Part shown: positions 45,564-53,617 of the stretch, one piece after another
Layout of the letters: each line of letters starts with the position of its first letter
Position numbering within the stretch: position 1 is the stretch's first letter
Source of the DNA: Actinomyces ruminicola
GTDB taxonomy: Bacteria > Actinomycetota > Actinomycetes > Actinomycetales > Actinomycetaceae
NCBI RefSeq assembly: GCF_900103885.1
Contig: NZ_FNIM01000001.1
Span: forward strand, 62,001-126,000
Length of the DNA stretch: 64,000 nt
Direction: 5' to 3'
Program-made: the position numbers and the translations under genes
Notes under the pieces: generated by a model
Told to the model about the DNA's origin: nothing
Seen by the model: only the letters and a program-made list of their open reading frames with translations
The model's database searches: none

Positions 45564-46079
45564 ATGTAACGTGTCTCTTTCTATGTCGATCGTTCGGCCG
45601 GCCGTGGCCTTCGATCGAGGCCCACGGAGCTGCGCGCACGCTGTTCCGGAGGCCACCACCGAAAACCGACGGGCCATGCCGTCCGGCCGCCGAGTCCATC
45701 CCGGCCGCCAGGTCCGCTCCCCCTGCGCTCTCCAATGGGCCGACGACGCCGCTGCCGGCGCCGCCCACATACGGTGGCGTGGGCTCCTCCCGGAGCTGGC
45801 TGCGGGCCGACGCATCCGGGCAGTCACCTGCCGGCGCCCGGGAAACGCACTGCCGCTGCCGCTAGCTTCGGAGACGGACGGCTAGATCCTACCGTTCCGC
45901 CGGGGAGCGCGGGAGCGGCGAACCGAGCCTCCGACGTGAAATAGGACGCGCCGACGGGCTCGGGACCTTCGGGCCTACCGCATGAGGAGAACCTCATGAA
46001 ATCGTTTCAAACGCGGGCGGCGGCACGCGGACCCCGCCCGTAGACCTGACACCGGCGAGCTACACCAAGGGAGCGCTCA
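45564..46079. other. 516-base divergent region between pnp and fucO
   Basis: On the pnp side a hairpin CCGTGGCCT...AGG-C-CCACGG (45602-45627, one bulged base) lies 39 bases before the start and could be an RNase-processing or autoregulation element, as known for E. coli pnp; this is inference. On the fucO side are CATGAGG-AGAA-CCTCATG (45981-45998) and TGAAATCGTTTCA (45997-46009). No gene is supported in between. Confidence 0.6.
45981..46009. promoter_or_regulatory. Overlapping dyads before fucO, one LacI-like
   Basis: CATGAGG-AGAA-CCTCATG is a perfect 7-bp dyad. It overlaps TGAAATCGTTTCA, which resembles the half-sites of LacI-family sugar repressors (TGAAA-N3-TTTCA). The pair ends 71 bases before the fucO start. 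No LacI-type gene is in the window. Confidence 0.5.
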
Positions 46080-47231
46080 ATGACCTACCGCATGATCTTC
46101 AACCAGACCGGCTACTTCGGACGCGGCGCCATTGCCAACATCCCCACCGAGATCACCGCCCGCGGCCTGAGCAAGGCCTTCATCGTCACCGACCCGGTCC
46201 TGGCCGACAACGGCACCGCCGCCCGCATCACCGACCTGCTCGACGGCGCCGGCATCTCCTGGGAGATCTTCTCCGATGTGGTCCCCAATCCGCCGGTGGA
46301 GAAGGTGCAGGCCGGCCTGGCCGCCTTCCGGGATTCGGGCGCCGACATCCTCATCGGCCTGGGCGGCGGCAGCCCGCAGGACACCTGTAAGGCCATCTCG
46401 GTGATCGCCACCAACCCCGAGTTCGAGGACGTACTCAGCCTGGAGGGCCTCTCCCCCACGAAGAACCCGGGCACACCCATCATCGGGGTGCCCACCACGG
46501 CGGGCACCGCCTCGGAGACCACCATCAACTACGTCATCACCGACACAGCAAACCAGCGCAAGTTCGTGTGCGTGGACCCCCACGACATCCCGGTGGTCGC
46601 CGTGGTCGACCCCGACCTCATGGACGGCATGCCCCGCGGCCTGAAGGTCGCCACCGGCCTGGACGCCCTCACCCACGCCATCGAGGGGTACATCACCCCC
46701 GGCGCCTGGGAGCTGTCCGACGCCCTGTGCCTGCGCTCCATCCAGATGATCGCGAAGAACCTGCGCCAGGCCGCCGACGGCGACGCCGACGCCGTGGAGC
46801 AGATGGGGCTGGCCGCATACATCAACGGCATGGCCTACTCCAACGTGGGCCTCGGGCTGGTGCACGGCATGGCGCATCCGCTGGGCGGGCGCTACAACGC
46901 CCCGCACGGGGTGGCAAACGGCATCCTGCTGGCCCCGATCATGGCCTTCAACGCCGAGTACACCGGGGAGAAGTACCGCGACATCGCCGAGGCCTTCGGG
47001 GTTGCCGACGCCCAGACCATGCCGCTGGAGGACGCCCGCACCGCCGCCGTCGAGGCGGTCGCCCAGCTGACCCGGGACCTGGGCAACCCCACCCGCATCA
47101 GCGAGGTGGGCGTGGACGAGTCCGGCATCGCCGCGCTGACCGAGGACGCCTTCGCCGACGTGTGCACCCCGGGCAACCCGCGTCCGGCCACCCGCGAGGA
47201 CATTGAGGCGCTGTACCGCTCACTGCTGTGA
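46080..47231 (+). CDS. fucO: Lactaldehyde reductase / propanediol oxidoreductase (iron-dependent)
   Basis: A 383-residue group III alcohol dehydrogenase, the same length as E. coli FucO and recognisably close to it along the whole chain (RMIxNxTxxFGRGA, GGGSPQDTCKAI, KFVCVDPHDIP). It reduces L-lactaldehyde to 1,2-propanediol during fucose or rhamnose fermentation. The NAD loop is GGGSPQD. Metal ligands are Asp about 195 and His about 199 in TGLDALTHAIEGY, and His about 262 and 276 in HGMAHPLGGRYNAPHG. AAGGGAGCGCTCA precedes the ATG. No other fucose gene is nearby. It is the only plus-strand gene between rpsO and pnp, which suggests insertion. Confidence 0.93.
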   Translation: MTYRMIFNQTGYFGRGAIANIPTEITARGLSKAFIVTDPVLADNGTAARITDLLDGAGISWEIFSDVVPNPPVEKVQAGLAAFRDSGADILIGLGGGSPQDTCKAISVIATNPEFEDVLSLEGLSPTKNPGTPIIGVPTTAGTASETTINYVITDTANQRKFVCVDPHDIPVVAVVDPDLMDGMPRGLKVATGLDALTHAIEGYITPGAWELSDALCLRSIQMIAKNLRQAADGDADAVEQMGLAAYINGMAYSNVGLGLVHGMAHPLGGRYNAPHGVANGILLAPIMAFNAEYTGEKYRDIAEAFGVADAQTMPLEDARTAAVEAVAQLTRDLGNPTRISEVGVDESGIAALTEDAFADVCTPGNPRPATREDIEALYRSLL

Positions 47232-47241
47232 GCCCCTGCGG

Positions 47242-47277
47242 GGTGCGCCGATCCCGCTTAGTAGGCGTCGGCGCACC
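47242..47277 (+). terminator. Terminator hairpin after fucO
   Basis: GGTGCGCCGA (47242-47251) pairs perfectly with TCGGCGCACC (47268-47277) around a 16-base loop, 10 bases past the fucO stop. Confidence 0.7.
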
Positions 47278-47565
47278 TAGCGGCAGCGGGTTGTCGGCGT
47301 GAGTCTCGCACTTCGCCCCGACGCTTCGGCGCTTCCTGCGACGGTTCGTGCGTCTACCCCACGGTGTTGTGCTCTTGCTTCTAGGACGATCGGATCTCAT
47401 GAGTTCTGGGAGTGCCGGAAGCAGTGAGACCCTGGTGGCGGCAGATGCGTTGACGGAAGGTCCTGTCGGTCGACCGCTGCTGCGCAGCGGCCGGGCTTCG
47501 TGCGCCTGCCCCGCCGCGCCCCCAGATACTTGTGCCGACTCGCCATCCGCCTCTGCATGCACCAC

Positions 47566-47677
47566 TTGGACCGCCTTGCTCTATTTGGACCGCGGGTGTC
47601 CACTTGGACCGTCTGAGAGCGCAAGCTAGGACGGTCCAAATGGCAGTAGGCGGTCCAAATGGCGGCAGAGAGTCCAA
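47566..47677. repeat. Mirrored TTGGACC array, 3+3 units, 19-nt pitch (array E)
   Basis: TTGGACC starts at 47566, 47585 and 47604. Inverted copies end at 47639, 47658 and 47677 (the last with TTGGACT). Every step is exactly 19 bases and all three pairs share the centre 47621.5. The 11-12 bases between motif copies vary from unit to unit, though CGCC or CGTC often follows. The inner pair forms a 10-bp stem (47604-47613 with 47630-47639). Same family as array C. Confidence 0.94.
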
Positions 47678-47835
47678 AAGGTACGAACCGTCAGCACCGG
47701 GTCCCGTCCGCCGCCTGCCCTGCCGATAACCCGTGAATACGCCAAGCGGACGGGACACCAGGCTCGTCCCCTCGAAAGCAGCCTGCCGCACGCAACAACC
47801 ACCCGTCCGAAAAACCCAGTACCCCAGTCATCACG

Positions 47836-47876
47836 CACCGGGCCCCGACCTCCACGGTGGAGGTCGGGGCCCGGTG
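47836..47876 (-). terminator. Strong terminator after rpsO
   Basis: Perfect 20-base arms (47836-47855 and 47857-47876) around a single central base; in RNA about 18 bp of stem with a small loop. It starts 21 bases past the rpsO stop. On the minus strand a GTTTTTCGG run follows about 20 bases later. Confidence 0.85.
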
Positions 47877-47897
47877 TCGGCTTTGAATCGCGGCCGC

Positions 47898-48167
47898 TCA
47901 GCGGCGGATGCCGAGGCGGGAGATGAGCTTGCGGTAGCGCTCGATGTCCTCGCGCTCGAGGTAGTCCAGCAGGCGGCGGCGCTTACCGATCAGCAGGTAC
48001 AGGCCGCGGCGTGAGTGGTGGTCGTGCGCGTGGGACTTGAAGTGCTCGGTCAGGTTGGAGATCCGCTCGGACAGGATGGCGACCTGAACCTCCGGGGAGC
48101 CGGTGTCGCCCTCGTGGGTGGCGTACTCGGCAATGAGCTCCTGCTTGCGTTCGGGGGAAATCGACAC
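47898..48167 (-). CDS. rpsO: 30S ribosomal protein S15
   Basis: An 89-residue primary 16S rRNA-binding protein of the small subunit platform. [27 protein letters not shown] opens it, then [18 protein letters not shown] and [10 protein letters not shown], all hallmarks of S15. The GTG at 48167 has AGCAGGAGTCATC upstream. The open frame continues far upstream but only the last 89 codons match. It is cut off from pnp by 2.3 kb containing fucO and array E, and has its own strong terminator. Confidence 0.98.
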   Translation of the reverse strand: MSISPERKQELIAEYATHEGDTGSPEVQVAILSERISNLTEHFKSHAHDHHSRRGLYLLIGKRRRLLDYLEREDIERYRKLISRLGIRR

Positions 48168-48394
48168 GATGACTCCTGCTTTCTCGTTGCGCGGAGCGCC
48201 GGGGCTGGTTCTCCCGGGCATGACACGTCCGCGGCCGATCGACGGCTGGGCAACCATATCAGCCAAGAACCGCCCGCCTGGCCCGCAGACCGGTGGCATC
48301 GGGCACACGCCGCCGCCCTGCACAGTCGCCGCGCCGCCTATACTCTTGTCACCTTGGCCCCTGTGAACACCGTCGTTTTCCCTGAGGAGTCCCC

Positions 48395-49480
48395 GTGTCA
48401 TCCCCCCAACAGCCATTCTCAAGCACTCCCCCACGCCACCGCATGCTCGTCATCGCCTCCGTCATCGTCGCTGTGCTCGCACTGATCGCATCCGTCACGG
48501 TGACCGGGTGCGGCTCCGACTCCGCCTCTTCGGGCTCCGCCGACTCCACCGGGTCAGCCGTGCAAGCCTGCACCCGCGCGCTGTCCGGCACGCAGACCGT
48601 CGAGGTCGCCTTCACCGGCGAGACCTACCCGGTTCGGGTGCATGTGCCCACCGACGCCGATCCCAACACGCCGCTCCCCCTGGTCCTGGACCTGCACGGC
48701 TCCAACTCCAACGGCACCTCCCAGGCGGAGATCAGCGGGCTCGACGCCGTGGCCGACGCCGATGCCGACGGCTTCATCGTGGCCGAACCGACCGCCGCGA
48801 TCGCCCTGGACACCGATGATCCGCTGCCCGACGGCAACTGGGCGTGGAACGTGCCCGGCGTGCCCACCACGGCCGGCGAGTACCCCGACGATGACGCCCG
48901 AGACGACGTCGCCTTCCTGGCCGCAGTCATCGACTCCCTGACCGAGCAGGCCTGTGTGGACGCCGACCGCGTCTACGCGACCGGCTACTCGGGCGGCGGC
49001 CGCATGGCCAGCGCGCTCGCCTGCGAGCGCCCCGACCTGATCGCCGCCATCGCGCCGGTGGCGGGGCTACGGGCCGGTCGTGCTACCGAGGACGACGTAA
49101 CCGTGCTCGACCCCACGACCTGCGCACCGGACCGGCCGGTCTCCGTGCTCACCTTCCACGGCACCGAGGACCAGGTCAACCCCTTCGCCGGCAACGACGA
49201 TGCCCGCTGGGGCTACAGCGTCGAGGCTGCCGTCAGCGCCTGGGCGGATCTGAACGGCTGCACCGATGAGGCGGCCACCGAGAAGGTCTCCGACCACGTG
49301 TCCCTCACCCGTTATGGCTCCTGCGAAGGCGAGGCCGCCGTGGAGCTGTACACGGTCGACGGCGGCGGCCACACCTGGCCGGGCACCGGCGTCGACATCA
49401 GCGCACTGGGCACGACCACCCAGGAGATCAGCGCCTCCGAGCTCATGTGGGACTTCTTCGCCGCCCACCCCGGGCAGTGA
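48395..49480 (+). CDS. Secreted lipoprotein esterase (PHB depolymerase / feruloyl-esterase-like, LpqC type)
   Basis: A 361-residue alpha/beta-hydrolase. A signal peptide with a hydrophobic core (residues 17-36) ends in a lipobox, VTGC with Cys39, so it is predicted to be a lipoprotein. The catalytic triad is Ser199 in GYSGGG, Asp259 in HGTEDQV and His326 in GGGHTWPG. The oxyanion strand is [12 protein letters not shown]. This matches the CE1/PHB-depolymerase family and mycobacterial LpqC; the substrate may be a plant or mucosal ester and is not set. GAGGAGTCCCC precedes the GTG. It is divergent from rpsO and convergent with ribF. Confidence 0.85.
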   Translation: MSSPQQPFSSTPPRHRMLVIASVIVAVLALIASVTVTGCGSDSASSGSADSTGSAVQACTRALSGTQTVEVAFTGETYPVRVHVPTDADPNTPLPLVLDLHGSNSNGTSQAEISGLDAVADADADGFIVAEPTAAIALDTDDPLPDGNWAWNVPGVPTTAGEYPDDDARDDVAFLAAVIDSLTEQACVDADRVYATGYSGGGRMASALACERPDLIAAIAPVAGLRAGRATEDDVTVLDPTTCAPDRPVSVLTFHGTEDQVNPFAGNDDARWGYSVEAAVSAWADLNGCTDEAATEKVSDHVSLTRYGSCEGEAAVELYTVDGGGHTWPGTGVDISALGTTTQEISASELMWDFFAAHPGQ

Positions 49481-49530
49481 TCACGTCCGTCCGCAGCGTC
49501 GGCGCCGCCGCAGACGTCCCGGCGCAGCGG

Positions 49531-50577
49531 TCAGAGCGCGGTGACGTCCTCGGGCCGTATGGGCTCGGGCTCGGGTACGCCCAGCACGGCCGCGATGTCG
49601 CGCACGTCCTGACGCATCTGCACCAGCAGCGGTTCCAGGCCGTCAAAGGCGAGCATGGGACGCAGCCGCTCGACCAGTTCGATGACCACGACCTCCCCGT
49701 ACAGGTTCAGGTCCGCGCGCCCGAGCACGTGCGCCTCGACGGTGCGGTCCGGCACGTCGTCGAAGGTCGGATTGGTACCGATGGAGATGGCGGCCGGCAG
49801 ACGCTCCTCGCCCGTCGCCACGCCGCCGACCACCCCGGCCTCCGGTGAGCGCACCAACCAGCCCGCATAGACGCCGTCGGGCGGCACCACTCCGGCGGTG
49901 GCGGCGTCAAGGTTGGCGGTGGGGAAGCCGAACTCGCGGCCGCGACGGTGCCCGCGAATGACCGTGCCGCGCAGCCGGTGGACGTGACCGAGTACTGCTG
50001 CGGCGCCGCGCATGTCACCGGCCTCCAACAGCTCGCGCACCCAGGTGGAGGACCAGCGGCGGCCGGAGGGGGCGACCACGTCGGCGACGATCTCCACGTC
50101 GATGCCGTCGACCTGGCCGATCTGTCGCAGCGTGTTCGCGTCGCCGCAGTTGCCGCGACCGAAGCGCACGTCGTCGCCGACCACGATCGCGCGCGCCCCG
50201 AGCAGATCCTCGAGCCAGTCGCGCACGAATTCCTCCGGCCCCTGCTCGGCGAAGGCGAGCGTGTAGTGGACCACGAGCACCGCGTCCAGGCCCGTGGCCG
50301 CCAAGGACTCCAGCCGGTCGGCGAGCGAGGTGATCATGGGCAGCCGGGTCTCGGGGCGGTGCACCACCGCCGGATGCGGGTCGAAGGTCAGGGCGATGGC
50401 CCGGGGACGGCGCCCGTCGGTTCCGGCCTCCCGCCGGGCCCGCTCTACGACGCGGCCGAGGATCGCCTGGTGCCCGCGGTGCACACCGTCGAAGACGCCC
50501 ACGGTGACGATGCTCCCCGGCCCGTCCGGGTCCCTCAGGGCTGCGGGCACCTGCTCGGCGCCGTACCAGATCTCCAC
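49531..50577 (-). CDS. ribF: Bifunctional riboflavin kinase / FAD synthetase
   Basis: A 348-residue enzyme that makes FMN and then FAD from riboflavin. The N-terminal nucleotidyltransferase has GVFDGVHRGHQ at residues 27-37 and LTFDPHP near 65. The C-terminal kinase has RGREFGFPTANLD and IGTNPTFDD, plus the VEAHVLG strand. It lies 129 bases after truB in the usual truB-ribF-rpsO order. Confidence 0.96.
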   Translation of the reverse strand: MEIWYGAEQVPAALRDPDGPGSIVTVGVFDGVHRGHQAILGRVVERARREAGTDGRRPRAIALTFDPHPAVVHRPETRLPMITSLADRLESLAATGLDAVLVVHYTLAFAEQGPEEFVRDWLEDLLGARAIVVGDDVRFGRGNCGDANTLRQIGQVDGIDVEIVADVVAPSGRRWSSTWVRELLEAGDMRGAAAVLGHVHRLRGTVIRGHRRGREFGFPTANLDAATAGVVPPDGVYAGWLVRSPEAGVVGGVATGEERLPAAISIGTNPTFDDVPDRTVEAHVLGRADLNLYGEVVVIELVERLRPMLAFDGLEPLLVQMRQDVRDIAAVLGVPEPEPIRPEDVTAL

Positions 50578-50706
50578 TGCGAGCCCCGCCTCAGTCCGCG
50601 TCCCCGAGGCCGCGCGGGACGCGGCCGCTCGTGATCTGGTTCAACTGTGTCTCCTGTGCTGTGGGTGGCGGTCCGGGCGACGGCGTCGCCCGGACGGGTT
50701 GCGAGG

Positions 50707-51717
50707 TCACTCGGGCGACTTAGGCAGTACGAGCACGGGGCGGGTGCGCCCGCCCTTATGGGCCAACAGTGCCACGAGCCTGCCCTCCGGGTCGAACCCG
50801 GCGGCCACGCCCGGCGCGTCCCCGGCGGAGGTCTTGGAGACAACCGGATGCGCCGGTGCCGCCGCCCGATCCAGCACCTCGGCGGGTAGGGCCTGCCCGT
50901 AGCGCAGGGCTCGCGCCTGCTCCGCCTCCAGGGCGACGGCGGGGAAGCAGCGGCGGGCCACCACCGCCAGGGGCAGCACGGGCAGTGCCTGCCCGGCGGC
51001 GACGGCGTCGATCAGGGAGTCGATGCCGTCGGCCTCTTCGACCGTGAACGGGCCCACCCCGGTGCGCCGCAGTGCAGTCAGGTGCGCCCCGCAGCCCAGG
51101 GCGGTGCCGAGGTCACGGGCCAGGGCGCGCACGTAGGTGCCCGAGGAGCAGTGCACCTCCAGGTCGACGTCTACCACGGCCGTGCCGTCCGCAGCGGCCC
51201 CGGGCCGCGGGTCGCCTCTGCGCTCGAGGGCGTGGATGGTGACCGGGCGGGCCGGGAGGACGACCTCCTCGCCGCCGCGCACGCGCGCATAGGCGCGCAC
51301 GCCGTTGACCTTGATGGCGGAGACCGCCGACGGCACCTGCATGATCTCGCCTGTCAGAGAGGTCAGCGCCGCGTCGATGCGGGCGGGCAGATCGGGAGCG
51401 GCCGTGCAGCCGGGGGAGGTGGTTACCTCGCCCTCGGCGTCCTCGGTGAGCGTGGCCTGGCCCAGGCGGGCCGTGGCCAGGTAGGTCTTGTCGGCGCCGA
51501 CCAGGTAGGTCAGGAAGCGGGTGGCGCGGCCGATGCCGAGCAGCAGCAGTCCGGTGGCCAGGGGGTCCAGCGTGCCGGCGTGGCCGACCTTGCGGGTGGC
51601 GGCCAGGCGACGGGTCATGGCGACCACGTCGTGGCTGGTGACGCCGGCGGGCTTGTCCACCGCCAGCAGCCCGTCGGCCGCGGTTCCAGTGCCGCGGGGG
51701 ACGTCGGCGTATCTCAC
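50707..51717 (-). CDS. truB: tRNA pseudouridine55 synthase
   Basis: A 336-residue enzyme making pseudouridine at tRNA position 55. DKPAGVTSHDVV at residues 21-32 and the catalytic Asp51 in GHAGTLDPLATG define it. The C-terminal half is the actinobacterial TruB C-domain (SPEV...PPKSPE-type ending: VLVLPKSPE). It overlaps the rbfA stop by 4 bases. Confidence 0.96.
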   Translation of the reverse strand: MRYADVPRGTGTAADGLLAVDKPAGVTSHDVVAMTRRLAATRKVGHAGTLDPLATGLLLLGIGRATRFLTYLVGADKTYLATARLGQATLTEDAEGEVTTSPGCTAAPDLPARIDAALTSLTGEIMQVPSAVSAIKVNGVRAYARVRGGEEVVLPARPVTIHALERRGDPRPGAAADGTAVVDVDLEVHCSSGTYVRALARDLGTALGCGAHLTALRRTGVGPFTVEEADGIDSLIDAVAAGQALPVLPLAVVARRCFPAVALEAEQARALRYGQALPAEVLDRAAAPAHPVVSKTSAGDAPGVAAGFDPEGRLVALLAHKGGRTRPVLVLPKSPE

Positions 51718-52271
51718 GCGTCGTCTTCCGCGTCGGCCCCGGTGCCGGCCGGCTCGTAGTCGTCATGGTCCACTGCGTCGTAGTCCGTGGCATCCCCGGA
51801 ATCCGCCGACTCGTAGTCAGCCGCATCTTCGTCGCCGGCGTCGTAGTCGTCTTCGTCGTCGTGACGGTAGGGGTCGGCGTCGCCGGCATAGGTGGCGCCG
51901 GCGTAGGTGCGGGCGATCTGCTCATCGCGGGCGCGTGCCTGGGCGAGCGCGTCCTCGAATGCCTGCGCCTGGGTGGGCAGCGAGTCCAGCTGGAAGGCAA
52001 TCGACGGGGTCAGGCGAATTCCGAGCGCCCGTCCGACCTCGGAGCGGATCAGGCCGGTGGCCGAGCGCAGTGCGGCGGCGGTGTCCTCGCGCTCCTCGTC
52101 GCTGCCGTAGACGGTGTAGAAGATGGTCGCCTGCTGCAGGTCGCCGGTGACGCGCACGTCGGTGATGGTGATGAAGCCGAGTCGAGGGTCCTTGATCCTG
52201 CCCTGCAGGAGGCGGGCGACGGTCTCGTGAATGCGGTCGGCGACCTTGCGAACGCGGGCGGCGTCTGCCAT
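51714..52271 (-). CDS. rbfA: Ribosome-binding factor A with acidic tail
   Basis: A 185-residue 30S maturation factor. The KH-like RbfA core covers residues 1-115 (VADRIHETVARLLQGRIKDPRLGFITITDVRV pattern and the ATIFYTVYG strand). The remaining 65-70 residues are a low-complexity Asp/Tyr/Ala tail (DDEDDYDAGDEDAADYES), longer than in most RbfA proteins. The ATG at 52271 has AAGGAGTCCTC upstream. infB, its normal neighbour, is separated by rarD. Confidence 0.93.
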   Translation of the reverse strand: MADAARVRKVADRIHETVARLLQGRIKDPRLGFITITDVRVTGDLQQATIFYTVYGSDEEREDTAAALRSATGLIRSEVGRALGIRLTPSIAFQLDSLPTQAQAFEDALAQARARDEQIARTYAGATYAGDADPYRHDDEDDYDAGDEDAADYESADSGDATDYDAVDHDDYEPAGTGADAEDDA

Positions 52272-52487
52272 GAGGACTCCTTGAGAATCGAGTGCTGCGA
52301 TGGTGGCGACGGCTGCGAGTGCGGCGCGCGGTCGATGGCCACGACTGCAACCGGCGGACGGAATATTGTGCCCCACCACCCGCCCGATCGCCAGACGGTG
52401 GCAGCGGGAGCACCCCGACGAGGTCTGCCGCGCCCCGGGTTTATCCTCGTGCGCATCCCCTTCCCCGCCCGAACAGGAGCGCCGCAC

Positions 52488-53474
52488 GTGAACGCCGCCT
52501 CCCCCGCTCCCGAATCGCCGCCCGCCACCGCCCCGGCGTCTGCCCCGGTGGGGGCGGGTGCCGCCGCCGGCGACGCCTCGGGCGTGGCGATGGTGCTCGG
52601 CTGCTACCTGCTGTGGGGCATGTTCCCCCTGTACTTCCACCTGCTGCAGGCGGCCGGCAGCGTGGAGATCATCGGGCACCGCCTGGTGTGGACCTTGGCG
52701 ACATGCCTGGGGCTCACCGCCCTGCGCCGCTCCTGGCCGGCTCTCCGGACCGCTGTCACAACGCCACGCATCCTCGGCGTCCTCGCGGCCAGCGGCCTGC
52801 TGGTGTCGGTGAACTGGCTGGTGTACGTCTACGCGGTCAACTCCGGTCGCACCGCGGATGCGGCCCTGGGGTACTTCATCAACCCGCTGGTCACGGTGGT
52901 GCTGGCGGCGCTCTTCCTCGGTGAGCGGCTGCGGCCGGCACAGGGAGTCGCGGTTGGCATCGCGGCGGTCGCCATCGCCGTGCTGGTGGCGGCGCAGGGC
53001 TCGCTGCCGTGGATTTCCCTGTCTCTGGCCCTGTCCTTCGGCCTTTATGGGCTGGTGAAGAAGCGGGTTGGCGCGCGCGTGGACGCGCTCACCGGCCTGA
53101 CGGTGGAGAGCGGCTGCATGACCCCGGTGGCGCTGGCCTATTTCGCCTGGCTGTACGCGGGCGGGCAGGGCGCCCTGCAGGGGACGACGACATCCGGGGC
53201 GCTGGCCGCGGGGCTGGTGCTGGCCGGTCCGGTTACTGCGGTGCCACTGCTGCTGTTCGCCGCGGGCACGCGCCGGGTGCCGCTGTCGATCGTGGGGCTG
53301 AGCCAGTACATCACTCCGGTCATGCAGTTCCTGCTGGCCTGGGCGGTGTTCCGCGAGGAGATCTCACCGGCCCGCTGGGTCTCGACGGCGCTGGTGTGGG
53401 TGGCGGTGCTCGTGTTCATCACCGACCTGCTGTGGCAGCTATCCCGCCGCCCACGCCCCGGCAAGCACCGGTGA
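52488..53474 (+). CDS. rarD: RarD-type EamA transporter
   Basis: A 328-residue drug/metabolite transporter with ten predicted helices in two EamA repeats. GCYLLWGMFPLYFHLLQ, EIIGHRLVWTL, NWLVYVYAVNSGRTADAALGYFINPLV and the C-terminal LSQYITPVMQFLLAWAVF are RarD hallmarks; E. coli RarD is linked to chloramphenicol sensitivity, but the substrate is unknown. The GTG at 52488 follows ACAGGAGCGCCGCAC. The frame is open 241 codons upstream, antisense to rbfA. It is the plus-strand insertion between infB and rbfA. Confidence 0.92.
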   Translation: MNAASPAPESPPATAPASAPVGAGAAAGDASGVAMVLGCYLLWGMFPLYFHLLQAAGSVEIIGHRLVWTLATCLGLTALRRSWPALRTAVTTPRILGVLAASGLLVSVNWLVYVYAVNSGRTADAALGYFINPLVTVVLAALFLGERLRPAQGVAVGIAAVAIAVLVAAQGSLPWISLSLALSFGLYGLVKKRVGARVDALTGLTVESGCMTPVALAYFAWLYAGGQGALQGTTTSGALAAGLVLAGPVTAVPLLLFAAGTRRVPLSIVGLSQYITPVMQFLLAWAVFREEISPARWVSTALVWVAVLVFITDLLWQLSRRPRPGKHR

Positions 53475-53520
53475 CCCGCGCGCACCGGAACCTGTGATGC
53501 CGAGACCGGGCGAAGACGAC

Positions 53521-53559
53521 GCCGGTGCCGCCGCTCTCGAAAGAGCCGGCGGCACCGGC
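53521..53559. terminator. Bidirectional terminator between rarD and infB
   Basis: Left arm 53521-53537 pairs with right arm 53542-53559, 17 bp with one bulged base and a CGAA loop. It lies 47 bases past the rarD stop and 59 past the infB stop. Confidence 0.78.
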
Positions 53560-53617
53560 GCTCATATGGTCGCTGGGCCCGGCATGCTCCCAGGCCCGTC
53601 GACCGTGGAGGTGTCGA

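Larger units (their letters stand above)
47232..47897. other. 666-base convergent intergenic region with array E
   Basis: It separates fucO from rpsO. It holds the fucO terminator (47242-47277), about 290 bases with no recognisable feature (47278-47565), array E (47566-47677), and the rpsO terminator (47836-47876). Open frames here run across the repeats and have no ribosome binding site. Confidence 0.7.

Noticed and set aside
45564-45827. N-terminal extension of pnp by 88 codons
   Set aside because: The frame is open but the extra residues are unlike PNPase; [14 protein letters not shown] is the family's start region.
47566-47677. Array E read as a CRISPR or TIGR guide array
   Set aside because: Units are only 19 bases, there are three per side in mirror orientation, and no Cas or Tas-like protein gene is in the window. 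The mirror symmetry argues for protein-bound DNA or an RNA fold instead.
47381-47791. 136-codon minus-strand frame between fucO and rpsO
   Set aside because: It crosses all of array E, lacks a ribosome binding site and has no recognisable domain.
51765-52487. N-terminal extension of rarD by 241 codons
   Set aside because: It lies antisense to rbfA; the GTG at 52488 has a ribosome binding site and gives the right length.
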